A DNA stretch of 64,000 nt, from contig JAWQUS010000023.1 in assembly GCA_036365455.1 (NCBI GenBank), forward strand, positions 4,092,001 to 4,156,000. The letters are read 5' to 3'. Under the pieces are notes generated by a model, which was not told the origin of the DNA, did not search any database, and was given only the letters and a program-made list of their open reading frames with translations. Shown in pieces: positions 37,231-48,339 of the stretch. The DNA is from Macrosoma leucophasiata (lineage: Eukaryota > Arthropoda > Insecta > Lepidoptera > Hedylidae). The position numbers were made by a program, and so were the translations under genes. Positions within the stretch are counted from its first letter, which is position 1; each line of letters starts with the position of its first letter.

Positions 37231-37709
37231 TTAAAGGAGATGTTGCGAGCTCGGCCCTGGTTCGTACATGTCCTCAAAAAATGTGTAAATTATAGTAGAA
37301 TCCGAAAAAAATACAATTAATTTAATCAAGAACATATTTTAGAGTTACCACCACATTTAATTCAAACGATTTTATCATTTTCAACCATGTTCAACACGGC
37401 GGCAATACAGCCAACGCTTGGTATCAATCGATTTCGATAGTATTTATAAAATATTTTTTTTTCTCCAAGTACTAGATAATCAAAAAACAATATAATAAAT
37501 GAAAATGTCAAAATGATATCGTCCGCCATATTCGCCATGTTGGTTTTAAGTTGCAATTCTAACTGCAAATAATGTTTTGTAACTGCAAACAAAGCTAAAT
37601 AAGTGAAAATATGCAGTAAAAACGTTTTTATATTGATTTTGCCTGTTTAATGATATTGTGTACAATACATGGCCGGAGGTCCATACATTTTTGCAACATC
37701 TCCTTTTAA
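37231..37709. mobile_element. TIR element, about 470 bp, TTAA-flanked
   Basis: TTAA at 37231-37234 is followed by AGGAGATGTTGC. The other end is GCAACATCTCCTT followed by TTAA (37706-37709). TTAA duplications mark piggyBac-type elements. The 12-bp TIR is short and there is no transposase, so this is a candidate non-autonomous element only. Confidence 0.45.
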
Positions 37710-38089
37710 TCTGTTTGAACGCCACCTATCTACAGTTGTGTAAACTAGTTCACTGTAGCTTGTTACTAGTAGTTTCCGTAACGCTGGGATAGATGGCAGC
37801 ACTGCAGAATGTATAATTAAAATATGCCTTCTTTTTTCTCAATAAACATTGTTGTATATCGGAGGCGTTTTTTAAAAGATTAAAACATATAATATATTAA
37901 CATAAAAAACCTGAATTAGTAAGTAGGTAATTAATTGACGCATTTTTTTATGAAGAGGATTAGTGCGTGACTTGTCCAAAAAATGAATTAAAGTCCATTG
38001 TAAAATAACTTTATGTACCTAATTATTGAAGGTACTTAGTTTTGAAAACCTGTTGACTCTAATTTACAGGCGCTCTTAGTTGCACTGCC
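37710..38089. other. Intergenic, nothing recognised
   Basis: AT-rich sequence with no ORF, tRNA or repeat that I can name. Confidence 0.4.
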
Positions 38090-38384
38090 TTTATGATATA
38101 CATAATTAAGGGCATGATGATACATTGCCATCAAATTGGGACATGCAGTGATGTGGTGATGGCACGGTGATGTCTGCACCCTTAATCTCTAGAACTCCAC
38201 CACTAGTAAATAATACGATGATACACCGCTCAAAGTGAAATTCTATCGTTAGTGCAGACATTCAACCGAATAGCGACCATTCCAATAGGCGGCAGTAAAC
38301 ACAATAACACGGGATGAGCAGCAACGCCCCGCGATAAAACCATGATAAACCCGCCACTGCGAGCGCCAGTCCGCATGCTTAGCT
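38090..38384. repeat. Repeat A fragment (antisense) joined to Repeat B (sense)
   Basis: 38090-38215 shows decayed antisense Repeat A (gatacattgccatcaaattg; tctagaactccaccactagt). 38218-38384 is Repeat B (gtgcagacattcaaccgaat, accattccaataggcggcag, cgcgataaaac) without its RTE-like end. Confidence 0.5.
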
Positions 38385-38765
38385 CAGTTTTGATTTTTTA
38401 TTATGTGGCATCGCTATTACGCATATTGCTAGTGACAAGTAAAACGATATTTTGTATTCGTATTACGCAGGGTAAAAGTCAGAGTCAATCAGTCAATTTA
38501 TCAGTCGGTCAATCAGTCATAGTCAGTAATTCGAGTAAAGCGATGGCTACTTTACCAGAACATTAACAATGAAGTTTTGGAGGGAAAGGACGTGTTTTCG
38601 CACTATTATTCTATTTCACTATACACGGGCACTGTGATAAGCCTATATCAAACAAAATGCCACCAACTTCAAATAATATAACTCAAAAATGCACCAAGAA
38701 AATGAAATAAATTAAGAGCACTACCACGCCTCTTTCAAAGTTCCCGCCAAAACTCCTTAGCTTAG
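38385..38765 (+). repeat. Repeat C, copy 2
   Basis: tggcatcgctattacgcata, tcgagtaaagcgatggctac, actatacacgggcactgtga and cctctttcaaagttcccgcc follow each other as in the copies at 33500 and 39452. Confidence 0.7.
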
Positions 38766-38827
38766 TTATTATGGTAGGTACCTACTTACATTCTCCCTTA
38801 ATTACGCAAACACTATTGTGGGTATTT

Positions 38828-39006
38828 GTAATAGTAGTAACACACGTCCGGATTTGGTACGGAGCGGACAGCAAATTCGGTACGCTACGAACCAAATCTG
38901 GCCGTGTGTAGAAGAGTCCGGCGGACATATTAATCAAGTCCGCTCGCGCAGATTTGGTCGGCGGATTCGGTTTGCCGTACCGCATCCGGACGTGTGTTAC
39001 TATTAG
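38828..39006. mobile_element. Foldback MITE, about 170 bp
   Basis: TAGTAACACACGTCCGGAT near the left end pairs with ATCCGGACGTGTGTTACTA at the right end (about 38985-39003). Inner parts (gaaccaaatctg; cagatttggtc) also pair, giving an almost continuous hairpin. No coding. Confidence 0.75.
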
Positions 39007-39327
39007 AAAGACATTCGTCAGTCAGCAATCTTTCGCTTGTTTTTTGTTATTCCATTAACAGGAGCGTCGAGCCGAAAGCCCCGCTTCCATGGAGCTGTTT
39101 GCTTAATGACCTCATTCCTCCAACACGGTCGTCAGGCAAAATTAGTGCCCTAACATCCATTCTTACAAATCTCCCATGCGTGTTATGAATCACAGACAGA
39201 GCGCATGTCACTATAGAGTTCATTTTGTCTTTATTCTTTGGAGACCTATTATAACATTGTGGTTTCAGATATAACATCAGGACATATAGGATGTTATTTC
39301 TGAAGTCCATTTAGCATTCCTGATAAC

Positions 39328-39450
39328 ACTTCTTACTGGTAGTAGGACTCTAGTGACTCAGGTAAGTAGAGCTCGTCAGGCTTTTCCTAACCGACTTGTC
39401 GCTAAAGTTTTTTTTTTTTTTTTTATGTAATGGAAGTGGTAAACAAGCAT
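39328..39450. repeat. Repeat A 5' piece joined to an inverted 3' end
   Basis: actggtagtaggactctagt to cttgtcgctaaa is sense Repeat A; it then meets a T run and atgtaatggaagtggtaaac, the antisense 3' end. Two pieces in opposite orientation are fused at the T run (about 39408). Confidence 0.55.
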
Positions 39451-39451
39451 T

Positions 39452-40090
39452 TAAGCAGCGTAAAAGTCAATATAATACAGTCAGTCAATTGTTTACTAAG
39501 TATGTCAGTCAAGTGAGTTACAGTCAAGTTATTCGAGTAAAGCGATGGCTACTTTACCAGAACATTTACAATGAAGTTTTGGAGGCAACCTGAAAGGTCG
39601 TGTTTTCGCACTGTTATTCTATTTCACTATACACGGGCACTGTAATAAATCTTTAACAAAGAAAATGCCACCAACTTTATTCAAAAATGCATTTAGAAAA
39701 TGAAATAAAATAACGTAACTTCGTAACTTCACGCCTGTAATCCCCGAAGGGGTAGGCAGAGGTAAATGCATGCATTCAAACATACATGCAAACACCCACG
39801 ACTCGCCGGTTACGTTTTTGGCCCATGTAACAGGTGGCGAACCTGTTGCCATCTCCGGGCACATTACCAAACTCCGAGGTACTGGGAAACTTCCAGAAAA
39901 TGGAAAAATCCCAATAGAACCAGAGATAAAGGATTTTAAACCGTTATCTCTGATAGCCCTCGACCCGGGAATCGAACCCAGGACCTCCAGCGTAATAGTA
40001 GTGGCCTGCTACCACTACGCCACTGAGGCAGTTAAGAAAATAAGAGCACCATACGCCTCTTTCAAGGTTCCCGCCAAAACTCCTGGTCAA
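39452..40090 (+). repeat. Repeat C, copy 3, split by an antisense S1 SINE
   Basis: 39452-39710 and 40035-40090 match copy 2 around the point aaatgaaataaa / aagagcac. Between them (about 39711-40034) lies antisense S1, from taacttcacgcctgtaatcc to ctaccactacgccactgagg then cag, with box GGGAATCGAACCC. Copy 2 serves as the empty site. Confidence 0.75.
39711..40034 (-). mobile_element. S1: tRNA-derived SINE, antisense, near full length
   Basis: On the minus strand it starts at a tRNA-like head (ctgcctcagtggcgtagtgg, GGGTTCGATTCCCGG) and ends at cttcggggattacaggcgtg then aagttacgaagttacg. Compared with the copy at 40476 it is complete. Confidence 0.8.
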
Positions 40091-40436
40091 AAGTTGATCA
40101 AAATGGTCGACAAACGTCAGGATAGGTTATGTATGAAAGAGATAACGCTCTACAGAGCCGAAATTTTCCGATATCTCTTTCCTCAGGTCGAGGTCCAATA
40201 TATCTTGCTGCGTACCGTATTTTGATGGTTGGTAAATAATATATCCACCCTTTATACCTTCTTTTCATAATCCCTTATAAGCTTACAACATTCGTAGTCG
40301 TAAAACCTTAATACCCCTCAAATATGAGCTCCTCGTGTACGTTGATGGGGTAATTTCGCTTGAAAAGCTCTTATAGACAAAGAAAGTGGTAAGTTGTTGA
40401 ATTATTCAAAATTCAGGTGTTTTAGAATCCAATAGA
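40091..40436. other. Outer part of Repeat E host, then unique sequence
   Basis: 40092-40180 (caaaagttgatcaaaatggt, aaagagataacgctctacag) is the inverted, uninterrupted version of the sequence flanking Repeat E at 17380-17690. The remainder to 40436 is unrecognised. Confidence 0.45.
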
Positions 40437-40912
40437 TTAAGGCTGGGTAGCACCAATATATTTGTTAAAGTTATTTTAACTGCCTCGGTAGCCTAGTGGT
40501 AGCAGGCAACTACTACTACGCTGAGGTCCTGGGTTCGATTCCCGGGTAGGGGGTTATCAGAGATAATGGTGTAAAGTCCTTTATCTCTGGTTCTATTGGG
40601 ATTTTTCCATTTTCTGGAAATTTCCCAGTACCTCGAAGTTTGGTAATGTGCCCGGAGTTGTCAACAGGCTCGCCACCTGTTACATGGGCCAAAACGTAAC
40701 CGGCGAATCGTGGGTGTTTGCATGTATGCTTGAATGCATGCATTCACCTCTGCCTACCCCTTCGGGGATTACAGGCGTGAAGTTACGTAGTTACGTTATT
40801 GTAACATTTCACATCCTTCTCTAACTAAAAAAAACTGTTGAAGTTAGAGAGGGATGTGAAATGTTACAATAACTTTTACTATAACAAATATCTTGGTGCA
40901 ACCCAGCCTAAC
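40437..40912. mobile_element. Palindromic MITE interrupted by an S1 SINE
   Basis: The ends ggctgggt (40441) and acccagcc (40908) are inverted. Without the SINE, the two arms pair almost fully up to a 29-bp core (40798-40826 with 40842-40870, one G-T mismatch) around a 15-base loop. GGCTGGGTTGCACCA ends are familiar from moth MITEs. The SINE sits in the left arm only, which breaks the symmetry and gives the order of events. Confidence 0.78.
40476..40797 (+). mobile_element. S1: tRNA-derived SINE, sense, full length
   Basis: The head tgcctcggtagcctagtggt with ctgggttcgattcccgggta, and the end ccttcggggattacaggcgt then gaagttacgtagttacg. GTTATT at 40470-40475 and 40795-40800 is a possible target duplication. 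Confidence 0.8.
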
Positions 40913-41477
40913 CTACTTACAAAAATCTAAATGAATCTATAGATCAAGCAATGTTAGCAAAAAATACCTATAAAGTGTCTTAACTTTGTTTACCTAGTTT
41001 TCAGCTAATCAAACAAAAAATATCCTGATCCGTGTAAAATTAAATGGATCGGCACAATGTTTGTTTGAGACCATCAAAAAATATTTTAAAGTAGGTTCTT
41101 ACGACACTAAAACCATTTAAATTGATAAAAAAATGTTGTCTGTAAAAAAAGAAGTCCGATAACGGATAATAATCACGTGCTAATATAATAAAATAGGACT
41201 CACAAGCCGAAACCTTAGGGCGTTTACAGAGTCTGTGCCGTTGTGTGGGCGCCCTTAGGCCGACCGTGTTTCTATCAGCACAAACGGAACGTGACACTTT
41301 TTCGTACGTGTAACCGGCGCAGCGTTTGATAATTTATATTTATTTAATAACCTCCTTTTTGGAATCGTTCAAAAAGGGCCCAAAGTGTGACGGCGACGAT
41401 CATCAGAAGAATGTGTTCGAGGCATTCAGTTTAAAAGATACAACGCATTTAGTTAAATTATTTTCAAGTAAGTACCT
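40913..41477. other. Intergenic, nothing recognised
   Basis: AT-rich with a short GC-richer part near 41210-41320. No supported gene or repeat. Confidence 0.4.
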
Positions 41478-42100
41478 AAATGTTATAGTCAAGGCAGAGT
41501 CGCTGGAAGATCTTAGCACAATGCTCGAAGACCTCAATCGAGTGTCCCAAGGAGTGGGCCTTAAAATGAACATGGATAAGACCAAGTTCGGGAAGTTAAG
41601 GAGCGTTTTCTCGTCAAACATCCCGCAGTCCTTGAAGACGAAAGTCTTTAACCAGTGCGTTTTACCGGTGATGACCTACGGTGCCGAGACGTGGTCTCTC
41701 ACTCGGGGGTCTCGTACGAAAGCTCCAAGTCACTCAGCGGTCAATGGAGAGGGCTATGCTCGGCGTGTCCCTACTGGATCGAATCAGAAATGAAGAAATC
41801 CGTAGGCGAACGAAAGTCGCTGACATAGCCAAGCAGATCTCCAAGCTGAAGTGGCAATGGGCAGGGCACATAGCTCGGAGAACCGATAGACGCTGGGGCA
41901 GAAAGGTTCTCGAGTGGAGACCACGTATCGGCAAGCGCAGCGTAGGGCGTCCACCTGCAAGATGGACCGACGACCTAGTGAAGGCTGCAGGTACCCGCTG
42001 GATGCACGTCGCTTCCGATCGATCGGCATGGAGGTCATTGGGGGAGACCTATGTTCAGCAGTGGACGTCCTATGACTGATATGATGATGATGATGACCTA
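41478..42100 (+). pseudogene. RTE LINE 3' part with internal deletion
   Basis: SLEDLSTMLEDLNRVSQGVG then LKMNMDKTK matches the RTE RT, then jumps directly to FGKLRSVFSSNIPQSLKTKV, so about 50 residues usually found between them are missing. After MTYGAETWSLT the frame shifts. The rest (41681-42079) reads RSMERAMLGVSLLDRIRNEE to [19 protein letters not shown] and VQQWTSYD. The 3' end is the usual cagtggacgtcctatgactg then (ATG)n. Confidence 0.85.
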
Positions 42101-42723
42101 ATATATATAATTATATACCTATATAATATACACTCAAGATGGGGCAAGTCCAGCAAATTCAGGGTAAAGACGAATATTAAAAAGATGTTTGCAATAAACG
42201 ATACATTTTGGTTATAAATGTTATAATAACCATTTGAAATGTTTTATTGCAAGTGGCTACAAGAAATAGGTCAATGGTTTCTTCGTCCCGCATTACACTC
42301 TCATTGGCCCTTTGGCTATAAGACGATGAAATATTTCAATAATTTCATATAATGTTTTTAATAAAACAATAAAATTATATGATAAGTCGGTTTATTGTTT
42401 TTATTCCCTGTCGGTAGAGACGGCCCGAGCGCGTAAAGCGGATTAACGGTATCTCTACAATTATCTCTACTATTTTGTAGAGTATTTATTTTACCCGTGT
42501 TTTTTGTGTATTAGTTTATAAAAATAATACTAAATACTTACTAATACTAATACTAAATACTTAACCATAAAAATAAATAAGTTGTTGGTAAGTAGGTCTA
42601 GAAATATCTGATCAGCTGGTAAATAATCACTGGTACCTACGTACAAGTAATTATCACTCATTAATCCCCAGGTACGTATTGTGCAAAATTCGTGTCTAAA
42701 ATGTTTACTCTATTTATTGGCCT
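42101..42723. other. Intergenic, nothing recognised
   Basis: AT-rich, with a small direct repeat of actaatacttac-like words near 42530-42560. No gene supported. Confidence 0.4.
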
Positions 42724-43019
42724 TTTTTATGTAATGAAAGTGGCAAGCAAGCATGCAGTTCACATTGATGTTAAGTGATGACAGCAGCCTATAGACACCC
42801 ACACAAAGACCAAGGTCAAAATGCAGATGCGTTACCACTCCTGAGGCCTAAGGTGTTATGCCTCTGTGCCGGAAATTACAGGGCCGTACATTACCACCTG
42901 ACCGGGACACGATAGTGCTGAACACTACCATTTAGCGGCAAGTAGGTATACTAAGTAATGCGGTGGTGCCTACGCCCGCGAGCTCCGCCACTGAAGCTCT
43001 ACCACCAGTACAGATACCT
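42724..43019 (-). repeat. Repeat A, complete antisense copy
   Basis: From ttttttatgtaatgaaagtg to gaagctctaccaccagt, with all landmarks (gatgcgttaccactcctgag, attaccacctgaccgggaca, ctaccatttagcggcaagta). One of the best copies for defining the roughly 290-bp consensus. Confidence 0.85.
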
Positions 43020-43790
43020 ACCTGACCTACCTTTTTTTTAAAATAATGTTAGTAATATTATATGCCGCGAATATTTTTAGACCGCAGATACGCCTAATTG
43101 CCTAAAATCCATCCACAGGTCACAATTAAAAAAACAACAAGCATTCTTTGTCTGTCACTCATAAAAAAAAGTAAAACGCATTGACAACTGGCATTATCAA
43201 TCACAGCCGCAGCCAGCGATTAAAGAAAAGAAAAGCGGAGCGTCACCACGCGTAACGATCCTATCGGGTTGTGGAACGCAGGCTTCAAAAGCGCTCGGGG
43301 GCCGTTTAGTATCCCATCTCGACCACCCTCATTTTTCGCCACAATAGCTAGCAATACGTTCCGTGACTTGGCAGAACTTGATGTCAAGACTTGGCCCCCG
43401 CGCGCGATCAATACATGCGCACAGCGCCATCTACCCACCATCGCGCAGCCAAATTGCACTTTAATAGTTCATTAGATCCGACAAAAATGGCGGGGACACA
43501 CAGTTTAAATTCGGAACACACGGTATTGATTGGCATTCGGAAAGTTTGAAAATTCAATTGGATCGGACAGCCCGGCCAGGGGACTGATTTGAACAAAAAC
43601 GACAGTCAGTGTGGAATGGATTTTTTTGGGAATAATCGGTTCAGCCCGCATGTTACGTTGAATTTGGCCAAAAACAAAATTTTATTTTTTTGTTTCTAAC
43701 CTTATGACGCCAAAAATACATACCTTCGGAAGAAATTAATCGTGACGTAACCTTATTAACAATACTATTGTACTACAATTGTCGCAATCA
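43020..43790. other. Intergenic, moderately GC-rich middle, no gene
   Basis: 43200-43600 is GC-richer than its neighbours, but the ORFs there are short and overlap on both strands without a recognisable domain. Confidence 0.35.
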
Positions 43791-43794
43791 CGAT

Positions 43795-43930
43795 GGTGAG
43801 ATTCACAGACCGCACTCTGACTTTACTTTGAGCAAAGTATGCTTAGAACTGTCAGAAATGTATGGGTTTTCACAGTTCGAAGCGTACTTTGCTCGAAAGT
43901 AAAGTCGTAGTGCGGTCTGTGAATCTCGCC
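43795..43930. mobile_element. Foldback MITE, 136 bp
   Basis: GGTGAGATTCACAGACCGCA at the left pairs with TGCGGTCTGTGAATCTCGCC at the right; pairing continues through ctttactttgagcaaagtat / gtactttgctcgaaagtaaa to a short loop around 43855. The end motif recurs alone near 62415-62442 (gtgtggtctgtgaaactcgc). Confidence 0.8.
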
Positions 43931-44165
43931 CTGAAATCCCGAGTTCGATCACCAAGTCGGTCAAGACTGTTATTGAGTTTCTTTCTGTTAGGAAATTCCC
44001 AGTAGTTGCTCAGTGTATGGAACCCGGGCCTCAGAGAACACGTAAATTCGACGGTATTACGCCTGATCTCTCTCCAGTCGTGTCGGATTGCCGTCCCATA
44101 GCGCTACGTAAGACAGGAAATTGGGAGTGCACCAGTTTAGATGCAATTCCCTGTCTCACGCGCAT

Positions 44166-44453
44166 ACTGGTGGTAGAGCTCCAGTGACGGAGCTCGAGGG
44201 CGTAGGCGCCACCGCATTACCTAATATACTTGTCGCTAAATGGTAGTGTTCAGCACTATCCTGTTCCGGTCAGGTGGTAATGTACGGCTCTGTAATTTCC
44301 GGCACAGAGGCATAACACCTAAGGCCTCAGGAGTGGTAGCGCATCTGCATTTTGACCTTGGTCTTTGTGTAAGTGTCTATAGGCTGCAGTCATCACTTAA
44401 CATCAATGTGAACTGCATGCTTGTTTGCCTATACCATTACATAAAAAAAAAAA
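44166..44453 (+). repeat. Repeat A, complete sense copy
   Basis: actggtggtagagctccagt at the start, catgcttgtttgcctatacc then attacataaaaaaaaaa at the end. The oligo(A) end, seen in several copies at the same place, suggests an RNA-mediated element. Confidence 0.88.
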
Positions 44454-44749
44454 CTATAATATCTTAACGTACGTAAACTATAATGTCTCTATCACTGTAT
44501 GAGGTATAATGTACAATTATAGTACCGCATACAATTGTACACTATATCTCTTGCGCAGTAGGCTAGTCTCTATTCAGATTGCATCATCCCTTATCGCATA
44601 TGTCTTATGTGTCCCCATAACGCCTTAAGCCGAGGTTCGGACTCGCAGGGGACTCCCTTCAGCAGTTTTATATTTATTTCGACTGAGAGCGCTTTGGGCT
44701 GGCCAATTGCCCGGTGAATGGACTAGTGCCGTTTTGAGACCAGCCTCCT

Positions 44750-44990
44750 ACCAGAGAATATGTTATAATACCACGTATAGAATGGACACTTCGACGTCCC
44801 GCCCGATTTCCCCGCATCACCCAACCTCCTCCCGTCTTAGGGGCGACGGTTGGTATTTTCTACGTGCTACGCACACAGGTGCACGTGTAAATACACGTCA
44901 CTGATTAATGTCTGTGTAATAGAGACCAAATTAAGCGTTTGTATGGAATTTTGGCGGAGTGACCGCGATGTGCTCCTACTCCTACGTAAG
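44750..44990. repeat. Repeat E, copy 2
   Basis: gaatggacacttcgacgtcc, gatttccccgcatcacccaa, cacgtgtaaatacacgtcac, ggaattttggcggagtgacc: inverted relative to 17437-17632 and collinear with 47778-47995. Confidence 0.65.
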
Positions 44991-45424
44991 TCGACACAAA
45001 AAAGAACTACTCATTGGCCGCCATAAACGAAATTCGTTCTAGAAGAAATTTTTATTAGCAAAAATATACGATAAGCAAAAACTAGTTAAAATTTTAAGCC
45101 TACAATGACGAGGTAGTATTTATATAAAACCTCCTTATTCATAACACAATTTCTTCAGCTAACTACGCAACTTTTTCTGAACTTTCATAATATCGGCTCC
45201 ATTTTAGGGTTTCATTGCGTGAACGTAGCAATCACGTAAACACTTTGATTGCGAAAACTCGTAATCAATGGAGATAGACGCCATTTTTAGCTGCCAACGC
45301 GAAAAGCAAAAGTACCTATCACAACTATTACACGTGTCGCTGTATTCGTCTGTTGATCGTAGCTCAAGAGGAAACTATTTAGATACTGATGGTAGAGCTT
45401 CTGTTGCTTGAAGTTTCTCTGCGA
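44991..45424. other. Intergenic, nothing recognised
   Basis: No supported gene; AT-rich unique-looking sequence. Confidence 0.4.
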
Positions 45425-45692
45425 GATCGAATCAGAAATGAGGAGACCACATGAGGACCAAAGTTACCGATATAGGTCACCGAATAGCGAGATTCAAGTG
45501 GCAGTGGGCAGGACACTTAGCTCGAAGAACTGACGGCCGTTGGGGCAGAGCAGTTCTAGAGTGGCGACGGGTGAAGGTCACGGGAAATCGCTAGATGAGA
45601 GCGGCCCAAGTCCGTTCGTTGTGGCAATCTTTGGGGGAGGCCTTTGTTCAGCAGTGGACGTTTATTGGCTGAAATGATGATGATGATAATGA
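45425..45692 (+). pseudogene. RTE LINE 3' fragment
   Basis: gatcgaatcagaaatgagga, gaactgacggccgttggggc, tttgggggaggcctttgttc then agcagtggacg and (ATG)n. It encodes the remains of the RIRNEE...RRWGR.VLEW region with stops. Confidence 0.8.
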
Positions 45693-45699
45693 GGGTGTC

Positions 45700-45965
45700 T
45701 CTCTACCGTGTCGGAGCTTGAGGGCGTAGCCATTTTATCTTATCTATATGTCGTTAAATCCATGTGATTTCATCGAAAGCTGCTGAGCTATGATTGAAGT
45801 AAGTAAACTGTATCAACATTCTGTCGCAGAGGTAAAACAAGATAGGCCTCACAGGCGGCAAGGTATTTATGAGCATTTGGACCTCTGGTTTTCCCGTAGA
45901 TGTCTATAAACTGCAGTGGTCACTTATCATCCATGTGAACTGCACGAGTACTTGCTATCTCCGTT
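45700..45965 (+). repeat. Repeat A, degenerate sense copy
   Basis: Recognisable only in parts: ggagcttgagggcgtagcca, tctataaactgcagtggtca, catccatgtgaactgcac. Confidence 0.5.
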
Positions 45966-46235
45966 ATATAAAGCTGAAGTGTTTGTTTTTGATGACCGCA
46001 CTTATCCCAGGAACTACTGGCTCGAATTTCAAAAAAAACTTTTGGCGTTTGATAGTCTATTTATTTATCGATGAAGGCGCTAGGCGGCCCAGTTCAGCTA
46101 GTCTGATTATCGGTTACATAACATCTACGACCGATGCTTCTCTCCTGCAGCATCAAAGAAAAATATCGCATATATTCAATCATATATTCAATTCCTGTGC
46201 AAAGCCGGGGCGGCTCGGTAGTTCAAATAAAAAAA

Positions 46236-46425
46236 TAAAAATAAATACGCTTACACTCACAGCCCCGCACAAGGTATTCCTAAATAAACCTGTTTAGTAC
46301 ATACACAAACACACACCCGAAACAAATATCTGTAGGGTAGGACATACAAATATTTGTTCAGGTACGGGAATCGAACCCAGGCTCGGTTAAACGGTCACCA
46401 CACACCGCTGGACCAATTGGCTCGT
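46236..46425 (-). mobile_element. S2: tRNA-derived SINE, antisense
   Basis: On the minus strand: acgagccaattggtccagcg then gtgtgtgg, B box GGTTCGATTCCC, acagatatttgtttcgggtg, tgtgagtgtaagcg and an A/T tail. Confidence 0.72.
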
Positions 46426-46645
46426 TGATATAAAGGGGGAGAACATGTTTTGCGAAAGTTAATATCGCAAAGCGTTTTTATGAATAGTTTCAGTACTTTC
46501 CATGCGCTTACAAAGCCTCCACCCACCCCACACTCCCCCGAATGAATGAATGATGGCACGATTGGCGCAGCCGCTAATTCCTGGAACCACCAAATCCAAT
46601 TCGTTTACTTGGACCCGTTTAAATGTATGCTAGTGTATAAGCCCC

Positions 46646-47719
46646 GAAGATATATTTATTTATTTATTTATTTATTCTTTATTGATTTAACATTGAATAC
46701 AAGTTAAAACAAAGGGCGGACATAATGCCTAGTGGCATTCTCTACCAGTCAACCCTCATCATGATGAAATATTGTGGTAGGTATTACAACTTATGAATAA
46801 AGAAAACTTAATGTAAAGAATACAAATATATGATCTAACAAAAAAATAAAAATAAATAATAATAATAATAAACACGTAAATACGTATATAAGTAAATAAA
46901 TATTTAAATACATGATATATATTTATAGGTATATTATAGTACATACAAAAGCTACAAAACATATATATGTATACATATATATATAATATAAATGATGATG
47001 TGACGATCTTTACGAATCAAACTGTAGATAGTGCTCTCGGACAAGTCTTTTAAAAGAATTTTTACTCGGAGCTTTTCTTAAGCGTTCGGGTAAGCTGTTC
47101 CAGAGGAGTGATGCCTGAATAGTAAAAGAATAATGGAGAAAATCGCTGTTATGCGGAATAATGGATGTTTGCAAGTTTGATGAAGAACGGAGAACTTTGT
47201 CATGAGTGTCGCAGAGGTATGAAAATTTTTCTTTGAGATAACAAGGCGTAGTCGGATCATTCAAAATAGAATAAAGAAGTAACAGAATTCTAGAGCAACG
47301 CCTTTGTCGAATAGTAAGCCACTTAAGTTGGGCACGAAAATGGGAGATATGGTCAAACTTACGAAGACCGAAAATATACCGGATACAATTGTTTAGAAGA
47401 CGCTCTAGCTTGTTGAGAAGATCTTGATTTAGGTCCGGGTAACAAACATCTGCGTAATCTATAATGGGCAGAATAAGGGTATTTACCAGCACCAACTTAG
47501 TTTTGGATGGTAGAAAGTATTTCAAGCGATTAAGAGACTGGAGGGCGGAATTGACTTTACGACAGATTTCAGTGATCTGCACACGCCAGTTTAATGAGTT
47601 GTCAATAAACAGACCAAGATTCTTAACTACATTTGATAGCGGAATTGTAATGTTGTTGTACTGCACTGGGGGCAGATCAGTAAAATCTATCTTGGCTAGT
47701 AATCTGACAACAATCTGAT
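46646..47719 (-). pseudogene. E5: E2-family LINE, 5'-truncated, antisense
   Basis: Only the C-terminal third of ORF2 remains open (47666 to 47010: [58 protein letters not shown]), with a 3' UTR and a (TAAA)n tail at about 46651-46674. Upstream coding continues to about 47719 and stops abruptly, a normal 5' truncation. The reading frame is uninterrupted, so it is young. Confidence 0.85.
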
Positions 47720-47777
47720 GACATATACCCTAATTGGACGGTGTGTATAAGTAATAAAACCTATGAAACTTTAGTTA

Positions 47778-47995
47778 CGTCAGAGAATATGTAATAATAC
47801 TACGTTTAGAATGGACACTTCGACGATTCCGATTTCCCCGCATCACCCAACCTCCTCCTCTCTTATGGGCGACGGTTGGCATTTTGTACGTGCTACGCAC
47901 ACAAGTGCACGTGTAAATACACGTCACTGATTGATGTCTGAGTGAGTTAAGCGTTTGTATGGAATTTTGGCGGAGTGTCCGCGGTGTGGTTACGT
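47778..47995. repeat. Repeat E, copy 3
   Basis: gaatggacacttcgacgatt, ttccccgcatcacccaacct, gtgtaaatacacgtcactga, ggaattttggcggagtgtcc. The conserved palindromic word acgtgtaaatacacgt occurs in copies 2 and 3. Confidence 0.65.
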
Positions 47996-48094
47996 TACAA
48001 CATTTGTCACGTAACTCAGAGTCGAACTGTGTGCTCAGATACTTCTTAACCCGGGCGTCTTGGTATTGTGAGTGGTCCTCCAGGCGTCACACAG

Positions 48095-48335
48095 TCACAC
48101 TAGGGGACATCCATCGCCCGAATGGAGAAAGATGGCTGGCGTGCAAGTTGCAACACGAGAGGAGTTGCCAACGCACTGCCAGCCCTGAAGGACACTTTTG
48201 ATGCCATTTTTGAATACGCAAGCATATTGTAGCACCGAGGGAACACCTCAGAGGGAAGTTCGCTCCACAATTTGCACGTTCTGGGCAGAATCGACCGCGA
48301 AAACCGCTCCGCAAATATTTTGCACGTCACTAGCG
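48095..48335 (-). pseudogene. E1-family LINE 3' fragment, antisense
   Basis: Minus strand reads [20 protein letters not shown] then FPRCYNM, exactly as in E1, followed by the shared end of the ORF and 3' UTR. Confidence 0.83.
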
Positions 48336-48339
48336 TTGG

